Source: JAAELZ01 sp965237995 (GTDB taxonomy: Bacteria; Pseudomonadota; Gammaproteobacteria; Arenicellales; Poriferihabitantaceae). Taken from it: DNA of 64,000 nt. The position numbers and the translations under genes were made by a program. Shown here piece after piece: positions 53,869 through 62,501 of this stretch. The notes under the pieces were generated by a model. The model saw only the letters and a list, made by a program, of their open reading frames with translations, did no database searches and had not been told where the DNA came from. Each line of letters begins with the position of its first letter. Positions within the stretch are counted from its first letter, which is position 1. The stretch covers positions 248,001 through 312,000 of the forward strand of contig CBDEGO010000005.1 of assembly GCA_965237995.1 (NCBI GenBank), in the 5' to 3' direction.

Positions 53869-54978
53869 TTATCGAGATGCGAAGTCAATTCTTGGGTCAA
53901 CTACGGTATACATCACATCGCGCACTATTTGCAGCACCATACCAACCAAAGTGAAAATAAACAGCAAGGCAAACATAACAGGGTAATCTCTATTTAACGC
54001 CGCTTCGTAGCCCAACAAGCCTAAGCCATCCAGTGAAAATATAACTTCAATTAGCAATGCACCCGTGAATAATATAGAGATAAGCATTGCAGGAAAGCCC
54101 GCGATGACTATCAGCATCGCATTTCTAAATACATGCCCATATAGCACTTGATCTTCACCTAAGCCTTTTGCTCTAGCCGTTTGTACATAAGGTAGTTGTA
54201 TCTGATCGAGAAAGGAGTTTTTTGTCAACATGGTTAACCCGGCGAAACTCCCAATAACCATAGACAGTACAGGTAGGGTGATATGCCAGAAATAATCAAT
54301 CACCTGTCGCCACCAAGGAAAGTTTTCCCAACCGTCTGATGTCAACCCACGCAACGGAAAGACATCAAAGTAGCGCCCCCCTGCAAATAAAATGATCAAC
54401 AATATTGCAAATAAAAAGCTGGGAATTGCGGCGCCTGCAATGATTAAACCACTGGTCCAACCGTCGAATGTAGAATCGTCACGGACGGCTTTGCGAATAC
54501 CCAAAGGAATGGAAATCAGGTAAACAATTAACGTTGTCCATAAACCTAGGGAAATTGACACCGGCATTTTATCTAAAATTAACTCTGTTACCCGCTTGTT
54601 GCTAAAGTAACTCTCACCAAAATCTAAGCGAATATATTCACCCATCATTTTAAAAAAGCGCTGGTGCGCAGGCATATCAAAACCGTATTGCTTTTCTAAT
54701 TCTGCAATAATTTCTGGTCGCAGCCCTTGCGCCCCGCGATACTTACTAACACTGCCACCACTTTGAGAGCCACTGCCTGGGTTCCCATCAACACCTTGTA
54801 TATCTGAACCAGTACCAGAAAAACGACTGGTGGCATCTACCCCTTGTCCTTGCCATTCTGCAATCGCCTGTTCTACCGGCCCACCCGGAGCAAACTGGAT
54901 GATGGCAAAGTTAATCACCATAATGCCGAACATAGTGGGTATCACTAATAGTAAGCGGCGTAATATATAAGCGAGCAT
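53869..54978 (-). CDS. yejB: Peptide ABC transporter permease YejB
   Basis: 369 aa, six-helix permease of the DppB type. The first periplasmic loop is long and Gly/Ser-rich (residues about 44-85), as in other YejB proteins. The EAA loop is TARAKGLGEDQVLYGHVFRN. It partners YejE and lies 41 bp after yejA. Confidence 0.95.
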   Translation of the reverse strand: MLAYILRRLLLVIPTMFGIMVINFAIIQFAPGGPVEQAIAEWQGQGVDATSRFSGTGSDIQGVDGNPGSGSQSGGSVSKYRGAQGLRPEIIAELEKQYGFDMPAHQRFFKMMGEYIRLDFGESYFSNKRVTELILDKMPVSISLGLWTTLIVYLISIPLGIRKAVRDDSTFDGWTSGLIIAGAAIPSFLFAILLIILFAGGRYFDVFPLRGLTSDGWENFPWWRQVIDYFWHITLPVLSMVIGSFAGLTMLTKNSFLDQIQLPYVQTARAKGLGEDQVLYGHVFRNAMLIVIAGFPAMLISILFTGALLIEVIFSLDGLGLLGYEAALNRDYPVMFALLFIFTLVGMVLQIVRDVMYTVVDPRIDFASR

Positions 54979-55019
54979 ATAAATAAGATGATTTACTAAC
55001 CAGGCTGAACGCTACTTAC

Positions 55020-56900
55020 TTATCGATCTAAAGCTGCATCTTTTTCAGCGTCTATCCACCAAGTGCCTGGAAAACCAACGCTATAAATCGGCCGCTGCTC
55101 TGGCTGACCAAAACGATTCCAATACGCTATCCAGGCCTCGTCATTGTAATAAGCGGGCACCACATAATGATTCCAAAGCAATACTCTATCCAAAGCACGG
55201 GTCGTGGTTTGTAGGGTTTCTAAATCTTTTGCCTCTATTATTTGCTCAATTAATGCGTCTACCACCGGATTTTTGATTCCTCCAGAGTTTCCCCCGCGAA
55301 GGTCTGCCGACTCTGACCCAAAAAAGCTACGCAATTCATTACCAGGAGGCGGGAAAAAATTAAGGGCGCCGATCCAAAGATCAAAATCAGAATCATGTAT
55401 TCGCACACGCCACTGAGAACTATCAACAAGTCGAATCGAAGCATCAATACCCACCTTTTTCAAAGATTCAACATAGGGCAACGCTAAACGTTGTGACTCA
55501 GGATACGCCGTCATGAGCTCGAGCTGAAGCTGTTCGCCTGTTTGCTGGGAAATCAGCTTACCGTCTTTTAACACCCATCCAGCTTCTTTAAATAGAGTTA
55601 ATGCACGGCGTTTACTTTTTCTATCTCGACCTGATCCATCAGTAACTGGAGGAATAAACTCTTGGTCTAAGGTTCCGAGCGGCAATTGATCCGCGAAGGG
55701 TTTTAAAATAGCCGCCTCCGCTTCGCTAGGGGCGCCAGTCGCGCCGTAGTCGGAGTTAGGGAAATTACTTTGGATGCGTTTGTACTGACCATATAACAAG
55801 GTACGTTGAATGGCTTCAAAATCATACAAACTCATAATAGCTTCTCGTACCTTTATGTCTTTAAATTTATCCTTTTTGAGATTAAAGAAGTAACCGCCCA
55901 TACCGCGAGGTTTGCGACTTGGTACTTCTGTTTTAATTATTGCACCTGAGGTAATTTGACCGAATTCATATTCGGTCATCCAACGCTTCGCGCTCGACTC
56001 ACTGCGAAAATCAATTTCTCCGGCGCGAAAAGCTTCAAACTCAACGGTTAGGTCGCGATAATACTCATAGCGTATTTCATCAAAGTTGTTCAATCCCCGT
56101 TTAATTGGCAAATCTTTCGCCCAATAATCTTCTACTCTCTCATAGGTAATAGAACGCCCAGGATCCAGATTGGTTATTTTATAAGGGCCGCTCGATAAAG
56201 GGACATCAAGTGTGGATGCTGTAATGTCTTTATCTTTCCAATAATGCTGCGGCAACGGATATAAACCCGCAGCAGCCGTAATGGGCTTCATACTGTTAGT
56301 GGTGGCAAAGTTAACTTTGAACTGTCTGTCTGATAGCGCCTCTGCGCTAAGAATATCCTCGTAAGCAGACTTTATGAATACTCGCCCATGCTCTTTAATG
56401 GTCTCTAGAGTAAACACAAAATCACCTGCTACGATAGGCATACCATCATGATATTTAGCGTCTTCACGTAAATTAAATATGGCCCAACTTTTATCTTCGG
56501 GATATTCTACCGACTCCGCAATTAGACCGTATAGGCCGTCAATTTCATTGGCGGAGCTTGTCATTAAGCCATCATAGACCAGCCCAATGCTGCTAGGCCA
56601 ATCACCTTTTAGTACATAAAAATTCAAGGTATCGAAAGAGCCAAATGCAGCCAGCACAACCTTTCCGCCCTTAGGTGCTTCGGGGTTAGCATAAGGAAAA
56701 TGATCTATACCTTCTGCGTAGAGTGGTTCACCAAATTCAGCTATTGCTGTCTTTTTAACGACGCCTTCATCGGCAATCACTGGAAATGACACCAACAAGC
56801 AAAGGCCAATAAAAACACTTACGGACGACATTAGTGAGCTCTTTAAAATAGAGTGACTCACGTTCTTACAATTCATTTTATCTTTGCTAATCATTTTCAA
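55020..56900 (-). CDS. yejA: Periplasmic peptide-binding protein YejA
   Basis: 626 aa SBP_bac_5 protein with an N-terminal signal (SVSVFIGLCLLVSFPVIADE). Typical segments are AEFGEPLYAEGIDHFPYANP, the NFREDAKYHDG-like NLREDAKYHDGMP, GPYKITNLDPGRSITYER and IWIGALNFFPPPGNE-type closing regions. It delivers peptides to YejBE. First gene of the operon, divergent from mutY with a 160-bp spacer that should hold both promoters. Confidence 0.94.
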   Translation of the reverse strand: MKMISKDKMNCKNVSHSILKSSLMSSVSVFIGLCLLVSFPVIADEGVVKKTAIAEFGEPLYAEGIDHFPYANPEAPKGGKVVLAAFGSFDTLNFYVLKGDWPSSIGLVYDGLMTSSANEIDGLYGLIAESVEYPEDKSWAIFNLREDAKYHDGMPIVAGDFVFTLETIKEHGRVFIKSAYEDILSAEALSDRQFKVNFATTNSMKPITAAAGLYPLPQHYWKDKDITASTLDVPLSSGPYKITNLDPGRSITYERVEDYWAKDLPIKRGLNNFDEIRYEYYRDLTVEFEAFRAGEIDFRSESSAKRWMTEYEFGQITSGAIIKTEVPSRKPRGMGGYFFNLKKDKFKDIKVREAIMSLYDFEAIQRTLLYGQYKRIQSNFPNSDYGATGAPSEAEAAILKPFADQLPLGTLDQEFIPPVTDGSGRDRKSKRRALTLFKEAGWVLKDGKLISQQTGEQLQLELMTAYPESQRLALPYVESLKKVGIDASIRLVDSSQWRVRIHDSDFDLWIGALNFFPPPGNELRSFFGSESADLRGGNSGGIKNPVVDALIEQIIEAKDLETLQTTTRALDRVLLWNHYVVPAYYNDEAWIAYWNRFGQPEQRPIYSVGFPGTWWIDAEKDAALDR

Positions 56901-57060
56901 TAAATAGGGCGTTTAATAGGCAAATTTAATCGTCTATACAGTACCATAAGCCCAAAGTCTGTAGATGAATGTTTAGTAATATTCTATCTAACAAACCAAC
57001 ATAAACAGAGGTTAAATTGGATGATATCCTTCTTAAACTTGATATAGACCTCATCTAGCA

Positions 57061-58119
57061 TTGGCACAACAACACTTTTCTAAACCTTTGTTAATGTGGT
57101 TTGACCAACATGGCCGTACCCATTTACCTTGGCAGCAAGATAAATCACCGTATCGTGTCTGGGTTGCTGAAATTATGCTGCAGCAAACGCAAGTCAGCGC
57201 GGTTATTCCGTATTACGAACGATTCATGGCACGCTTCGATAGCATTGCTTCTCTTGCCGCAGCAGACCAAGACACCGTGTTACACCATTGGTCAGGTTTG
57301 GGCTATTACGCGCGCGCGCGTAACTTGCATAAAGCCGCGCAGATTATCTGTGTAGACCATGCAGGGCAATTTCCAAATACCATTCAAGAAGTGAATCAAT
57401 TACCTGGAATTGGGCGCTCTACTGCAGGTGCTATCTTGGCTTGCAGCATGAATCAACGTCACCCAATTTTAGATGGTAATGTAAAACGCGTCCTCACACG
57501 CTATCATGCAATTGAAGGCTACCCTAGCATTAAGACCATAGAGAATCAGTTGTGGGGTTTAGCAGAACAGCACACCCCTCAATCGCGCGTAGCGGACTAC
57601 ACCCAGGCTATTATGGATTTAGGGGCAACGCTGTGTACACGTAGTAAGCCGCAGTGTGAGCGTTGCCCAATGAAAGACGACTGCAAAGCGCTTCAACAAA
57701 ATAAAGTCTCTACACTACCGACACCAAAACCGAAGCAAAAAAAGCGCCGCTTAGAAAAAACCACAATGCTGTGTTTAGTGAAAAACAATAAATTATGCGC
57801 ACTGACTCAACGCAACCAAAAGGGCATTTGGGGCGGTTTGTGGTGCCCTATTGAATTCGCCAATAAAGAAGTTCTCTGTACATGGTGCCAAAATCACTCC
57901 ATCGAATTAACAGACATGCGTGATTTAGGTGAGGAAATAAATCACAGCTTTACTCACTTTGATTTGCAAATAACACCACTATATTTAAAGATTAGTGAAC
58001 TACCCCCTTCGATGATTAACGCCACCACGTGGTTTAACTTTTCGAAACCCGCAGAGAACAAGCTAGGCTTAGCTGCACCTGTTAATAAACTAATGGAACG
58101 ACTCCAGCACACACTATGA
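57061..58119 (+). CDS. mutY: Adenine DNA glycosylase MutY
   Basis: 352 aa from a TTG start. HhH-GPD motif LPGIGRSTAGAILACS with catalytic Asp in ILDGNVKRVL, and early Glu in WVAEIMLQQTQV. The 4Fe-4S loop is C-x6-C-x2-C-x5-C (CTRSKPQCERCPMKDDC). A C-terminal NUDIX-like domain for 8-oxoG follows. It removes A opposite 8-oxoguanine. The stop overlaps yggX by four bases, as in many gammaproteobacteria. Confidence 0.96.
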   Translation: MAQQHFSKPLLMWFDQHGRTHLPWQQDKSPYRVWVAEIMLQQTQVSAVIPYYERFMARFDSIASLAAADQDTVLHHWSGLGYYARARNLHKAAQIICVDHAGQFPNTIQEVNQLPGIGRSTAGAILACSMNQRHPILDGNVKRVLTRYHAIEGYPSIKTIENQLWGLAEQHTPQSRVADYTQAIMDLGATLCTRSKPQCERCPMKDDCKALQQNKVSTLPTPKPKQKKRRLEKTTMLCLVKNNKLCALTQRNQKGIWGGLWCPIEFANKEVLCTWCQNHSIELTDMRDLGEEINHSFTHFDLQITPLYLKISELPPSMINATTWFNFSKPAENKLGLAAPVNKLMERLQHTL

Positions 58120-58346
58120 ACACAGTACATTGCGTTAAATTAGATAAAGAAGGCGAGGCACTCGATCGCGCCCCGTGGCCCGGTGACATTGGTGAACGCA
58201 TTGTCGGTTCGATTTCCAAAGAAGCGTGGAAACTATGGCTGGGCGAACAAACTATTTTGATCAACGAAAACAACTACAGCCCGATCAATCCTGAGCACAA
58301 AGCTATTTTACAAAAAGCAATGCTTAGCTTTTTGTTTAACGAATAA
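58116..58346 (+). CDS. yggX: Fe(2+)-trafficking protein YggX
   Basis: 76 aa, slightly shorter than E. coli YggX (91 aa) because the C-terminal tail is cut. The conserved Cys is in HCVKLDKEG, followed by PGDIGERIVGSISKEAW and ILINE. Involved in iron handling and protection of Fe-S clusters; coupled to mutY by an ATGA overlap. Confidence 0.94.
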   Translation: MNTVHCVKLDKEGEALDRAPWPGDIGERIVGSISKEAWKLWLGEQTILINENNYSPINPEHKAILQKAMLSFLFNE

Positions 58347-58451
58347 CCTAAATTTATATTGCAGTATGAAAATGCAAAATTAGATAATTTGCTGTTTGTT
58401 TGTAGCATGCTAAACTGTCAACCCAATTAATAAGAGCGTAAGGAATAAATC

Positions 58452-58913
58452 ATGAAATTAATGTCATCACTATCTTCACTATTTCTTCTGGGTGCCTTTC
58501 TCAGCACATCTGCCATTGCACAGGATGACCCCGTAGAGAAAACCATCAAAGCCAGACAGGGCTATTACAAAATGGTCTCGTTTAACGCTGGGCCCTTATT
58601 TCAAATGGCTAAAGGAAAAATTGACTACGATGCCGAATTAGCAGCTACGCATGCCAGCAACCTCGCCTTGCTAGGTAATATGAACAACGGTGCAATGTGG
58701 CCTGCTGGATCAGATAACACGCAGTACGACACGCGGGCTTTGCCAGAAATTTGGTCTACTTACCCAGACATTGTAGAGAAAGTAATGGCGTTTAAAGAAG
58801 CCACTGCCACTATTGGTAAAGAAGCCGGCAATGGCTTAGATGCGCTTCGCTCAGCGGTTGGAAGCTTAGGAAAATCTTGTAAGGGTTGCCACGACAACTT
58901 CCGAGAAGAATAA
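58452..58913 (+). CDS. Cytochrome c' (class II)
   Basis: 153 aa with a signal peptide ending SAIAQ. It is a four-helix bundle with a C-terminal heme motif C143-K-G-C146-H147 and the RQGYYKMVSFNAGPL first helix typical of the family. Periplasmic; family members bind NO or CO or transfer electrons. ATG 58452 has AAGGAA upstream. A cytochrome b561 gene follows 19 bp later, a common pairing in proteobacteria. Confidence 0.94.
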   Translation: MKLMSSLSSLFLLGAFLSTSAIAQDDPVEKTIKARQGYYKMVSFNAGPLFQMAKGKIDYDAELAATHASNLALLGNMNNGAMWPAGSDNTQYDTRALPEIWSTYPDIVEKVMAFKEATATIGKEAGNGLDALRSAVGSLGKSCKGCHDNFREE

Positions 58914-58932
58914 CTTTTAATTCATATTTACA

Positions 58933-59523
58933 GTGCCTAAACAGAGTGACCTGACCGAGCAACTAGTTTGGGATAAGGTCACTCGGCTATGGCACTGGGC
59001 CTTGGCCACTAGCGTAATAGCCGGCTGGCTGCTCGGTGAGTTTCGTGATTTTCAAACTGTTGAATGGCATTTTTATGCTGGCTACGCTACGGCTGGCTTA
59101 TTAGTATGGCGGTGCATTTGGGGGCTAATCGGCCCTCAAGCTATCCGATTCTCGACACTGGCACTTAGCATTAAATCTGCGCCGCGCTACCTCAAGTCAA
59201 TAACCAAACGAACCCCTAGCGGATTAGCGGGCCATAACCCACTAGGTTCATTATCTATTTTTGCCTTTCTCATCAGTCTAAGCACGCAAGTATTAACTGG
59301 CATCTTCTTAGAAGACGATGCCTTTTTCGCTGAAGGGCCAGTAGCGTATATGGTGGGCAGCGATACGCGAAGTATCTTAAATACCGTGCATCACTATAAC
59401 TCTTCGGTGTTGCTGGTGTTGCTTGGTTTGCACCTTGCTGCGATTGCTTTTTATGCATACTGGAAAAAGGAAAACCTGCTTTTGCCGATGTTTACCGGCA
59501 AAAAGTGGGTCGGCAAAAAATAA
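58933..59523 (+). CDS. Cytochrome b561-type membrane protein
   Basis: 196 aa from a GTG start. Four membrane helices; heme-ligand His candidates are in TRLWHWALA, EWHFYAGYA, VHHYNSSVLL and GLHLAAIAFY. These di-heme proteins pass electrons between quinones and periplasmic cytochromes, here probably cytochrome c' encoded just upstream. Confidence 0.92.
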   Translation: MPKQSDLTEQLVWDKVTRLWHWALATSVIAGWLLGEFRDFQTVEWHFYAGYATAGLLVWRCIWGLIGPQAIRFSTLALSIKSAPRYLKSITKRTPSGLAGHNPLGSLSIFAFLISLSTQVLTGIFLEDDAFFAEGPVAYMVGSDTRSILNTVHHYNSSVLLVLLGLHLAAIAFYAYWKKENLLLPMFTGKKWVGKK

Positions 59524-59611
59524 GTAAGGCGCCAATCGCAAACCTGTTTATTCTCGCTACACTCCAAGCATAAAAAACGGTATGCTTTGCGCAACCATCG
59601 CAACACCTATC

Positions 59612-60523
59612 ATGCCAATACACTCAACCTACATTCGCTATTTCGACGAAGTATGCCATTGCGGCTCTATCAGAAAAGCCGCCAGCAAACTTCATGTCGC
59701 CCCTTCTGCGATAGGACGTCAAATTTTGAAAATGGAGGATGAGCTTGGCGTTAGCCTATTTACTCGGATTCCAAGTGGTGTTCAATTAACACCCGCTGGG
59801 GAAATGCTATCGCAACATATCAGCCGAACATTAGCGGATTACAAAAGCACTATAGAAACGATTGAATCGCATAAACAAGACGCCGAAGAGCGAATTGCCA
59901 TCGTGGCGCAAGAGTCGGTGATCGCACAATTTTTACCACGTGTGTTTTTAGCATTTCACGATCAACACCCTAAAGTCTCTACCTCGTTTACCACAACCAG
60001 TGGTCGCGCTCTGTGCGACTTACTCGACAATCGGGAAGCCGACGTCGCTCTGGCATTTGACCCCGAACCAACAGCTGGAATTGAACAGGTGACAAGTAGA
60101 CCATTACCCGTTTTAGCGGTGATGGCCCCGAATCACCCATTGGCGAAACACAAGCAACTTGAGTTGCGAGACTGCGCGCAATTTCCGCTTATCTTGCCAG
60201 ACATGACTTGGCCACTCAGGGACATCCTAGACCAATTGACCGCTGACCTTACCGAACAGCCGCGAGTCATTACTACCTCTAATTCGGTCGCGTTCTTACG
60301 CAAAATGATGGCAACTGACCAACACATTGGCTTTCAAACACTGGTTGGCATTGAGGCGCAAATTCAAGAAAACAAACTCATTCAGATACCGCTATTAAAA
60401 AGGGGCAAACCCATCACCCAAGACATCGTTTTATGTGTACGCAATAACGAACCTAAATCAACCGCCTTTGTTGCTTTACTGGAATTAATCACATCGGGTT
60501 TAGAAACCTACCCAAGCGTTTAG
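59612..60523 (+). CDS. LysR-family transcriptional regulator
   Basis: From ATG 59612 (MPIHSTYIRYFDEV) the product is 303 aa; an upstream ATG at 59582 is possible. The helix-turn-helix is GSIRKAASKLHVAPSAIGRQ. A full substrate-binding domain follows. It sits just upstream of, and on the same strand as, the purine catabolism genes with a 135-bp spacer, so control of uraH-xdh is plausible though unproven. Confidence 0.91.
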   Translation: MPIHSTYIRYFDEVCHCGSIRKAASKLHVAPSAIGRQILKMEDELGVSLFTRIPSGVQLTPAGEMLSQHISRTLADYKSTIETIESHKQDAEERIAIVAQESVIAQFLPRVFLAFHDQHPKVSTSFTTTSGRALCDLLDNREADVALAFDPEPTAGIEQVTSRPLPVLAVMAPNHPLAKHKQLELRDCAQFPLILPDMTWPLRDILDQLTADLTEQPRVITTSNSVAFLRKMMATDQHIGFQTLVGIEAQIQENKLIQIPLLKRGKPITQDIVLCVRNNEPKSTAFVALLELITSGLETYPSV

Positions 60524-60658
60524 CCATAAGTAGCACGCGTTGCCGGTCGGTGACCACCTGTGCGAGAATTTGATCTCCCGAGAACACATCAACGGTGTTA
60601 TATTGTCAGCGATAAGTTTGATCACAATCGGCCAACACGTTAATCACATCAAACCAAC

Positions 60659-61009
60659 ATGGGCTTTTTGACTACACACGTTTTAGACACGGCACAAGGT
60701 ACACCAGGGGCAGGTATTCCTGTTAGTTTGTATCGAGTTGACAATGAATATCAGCAGGTAAAAAGCTTAGTCACCAACGCGGATGGGCGCACCGATGAGC
60801 CATTACTTAATGAAAGTGAATTCGCCATGGGCACGTGGGAATTAAGATTTCAGGTAGCACAATACTTTCAAAGTAATAATAGCGCTGGAGATGAGGAGGC
60901 GGCTTTTTTAGACGAAATCAATATTCGCTTTACCATCTCAAAGGACGACCATTACCATGTGCCGTTATTAGCATCACCTTGGAGTTACAGCACTTACCGC
61001 GGCAGTTAA
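60659..61009 (+). CDS. uraH: 5-hydroxyisourate hydrolase
   Basis: 116 aa transthyretin-like protein. The catalytic His in LTTHVLDTAQG, the Arg in TNADGRTDEP, the His of HYHVPLLASPWSYSTYRGS and the closing YRGS tetrapeptide are all present. It hydrolyses 5-hydroxyisourate in urate breakdown and leads the xanthine dehydrogenase genes by 13 bp. Confidence 0.95.
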   Translation: MGFLTTHVLDTAQGTPGAGIPVSLYRVDNEYQQVKSLVTNADGRTDEPLLNESEFAMGTWELRFQVAQYFQSNNSAGDEEAAFLDEINIRFTISKDDHYHVPLLASPWSYSTYRGS

Positions 61010-61022
61010 CCTATCCGCAACC

Positions 61023-62501
61023 ATGAGTGATACCGGCAATGCACTAATTAATTTCTACCTTAATGACACACTCATTAAGGTAGAAGCTACCGAGCCGACC
61101 CTCACCGTCTTAAACTATCTCAGAAATGAGCGCCACCTAACTGGCACAAAAGAAGGCTGCGCTGAGGGAGATTGCGGCGCTTGTACCGTTGTGGTCGGAC
61201 AGTTAGTTAATGACGAACTGCAGATGCGCACCGTGAATGCCTGCATCCAATTTGTCGCAACACTCGATGGCAAAGCGGTCTACACGGTTGAATATTTGCG
61301 GCAAAAAGACGGCTCATTGCACCCTGTTCAACAGGCGATGGTAGATTGCCACGGCTCACAATGTGGGTTTTGTACCCCGGGTATTGTGATGTCACTATGG
61401 AATGTGTACACCGAACACAATCGACAAAAAACAACCACAAGCAAGCAACAACTGCGCACCGCACTATCAGGAAACTTATGCCGTTGCACGGGGTATAAAC
61501 CTATCTTACAAGCAGGTGAGCATATGTTTAAAGCGAACTCCGTTCATTTTAATCACCCAGATCTAGCCGATCGTTTACGCTGCATTCAACGGCCGTTTGC
61601 AATGAAGCTTGAAACAAACAGTGGTCATTACTATTCGCCGACGTCACTGGCAGAACTAACTCAACTTAAGTCGGAGCACCCCAAAGCTACTTTGTTAGCC
61701 GGCGGCACCGATGTCGGTTTATGGGTAAACAAGCAATTTCGTGCGCTTGGTCATATTATCTATGTGGGTAATGTGATCGAGTTACAACAAATTGAGTCTG
61801 ACTCACGAGGCATCACTATCGGAGCAGCGGTGTCGCTAGAGATGGCTTTTGAGCAGATCGCGAAACTTTATCCACAAATTAGCGAGCAATGGTTGCGGTT
61901 TGCCTCGGTACCGATTCGTAACGCGGGCACATTAGGCGGTAACGTGGCCAATGGCTCACCCATTGGCGACTCGATGCCTTGGTTAATTACCATCGGCGCA
62001 CAAGTTACCTTAGCGAATCAAAATAGCACTAGAGCGATTCCACTGGAAGATTTGTACGTTGATTACATGAAAAAATCGATGCGCGACGACGAGCTTGTGC
62101 TTAATGTATTTGTGCCCGTTCCTCGCGCTGGACAAGTTTTTAGAACCTACAAACTATCTAAGCGCTACGATTCTGATATTTCAGCGGTATGCGCGGCCTT
62201 TGCCCTACAACTTGAAGGGGAAAACATTGTAGATGCGCGTATCGCTTTCGGCGGAATGGCGGCGACACCCAAACGCGCCTCGAATACTGAACAAATTTTA
62301 ATTGGTCGAGATTGGGATGAGGAGACAGCGCAATTAGGTATCAACCAACTTAAGGCGGATTATGCTCCTTTAGGCGATGCCCGCGCATCGGCTAGCAATC
62401 GAATGCTAACGGCAGAAAACCTGTTACAACGATTTTATTTAGAAACGAAACCAACTGCGGCGCTGTCGGATGAGCAAGTCAGTGTTTTTGCTATTAATTA
62501 A
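61023..62501 (+). CDS. xdhA: Xanthine dehydrogenase small subunit XdhA
   Basis: 492 aa. The N-terminal [2Fe-2S] domain has C-x4-CGAC (CAEGDCGAC), the second cluster CGFCTPG and CRCTGYKP; the FAD domain shows LLAGGTDVGLWVNK and the GTLGGNVANGSPIGDS stretch. It transfers electrons from the molybdenum subunit to NAD+. The TAA stop and the next ATG share one base. Confidence 0.96.
   Translation: MSDTGNALINFYLNDTLIKVEATEPTLTVLNYLRNERHLTGTKEGCAEGDCGACTVVVGQLVNDELQMRTVNACIQFVATLDGKAVYTVEYLRQKDGSLHPVQQAMVDCHGSQCGFCTPGIVMSLWNVYTEHNRQKTTTSKQQLRTALSGNLCRCTGYKPILQAGEHMFKANSVHFNHPDLADRLRCIQRPFAMKLETNSGHYYSPTSLAELTQLKSEHPKATLLAGGTDVGLWVNKQFRALGHIIYVGNVIELQQIESDSRGITIGAAVSLEMAFEQIAKLYPQISEQWLRFASVPIRNAGTLGGNVANGSPIGDSMPWLITIGAQVTLANQNSTRAIPLEDLYVDYMKKSMRDDELVLNVFVPVPRAGQVFRTYKLSKRYDSDISAVCAAFALQLEGENIVDARIAFGGMAATPKRASNTEQILIGRDWDEETAQLGINQLKADYAPLGDARASASNRMLTAENLLQRFYLETKPTAALSDEQVSVFAIN

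Noticed and set aside
59479..59505. Strong hairpin CTTTTGCCG...CGGCAAAAAG.
   Set aside because: It lies within the cytochrome b561 coding sequence and is explained by codons for the basic C-terminal tail; no T run in a terminator position.
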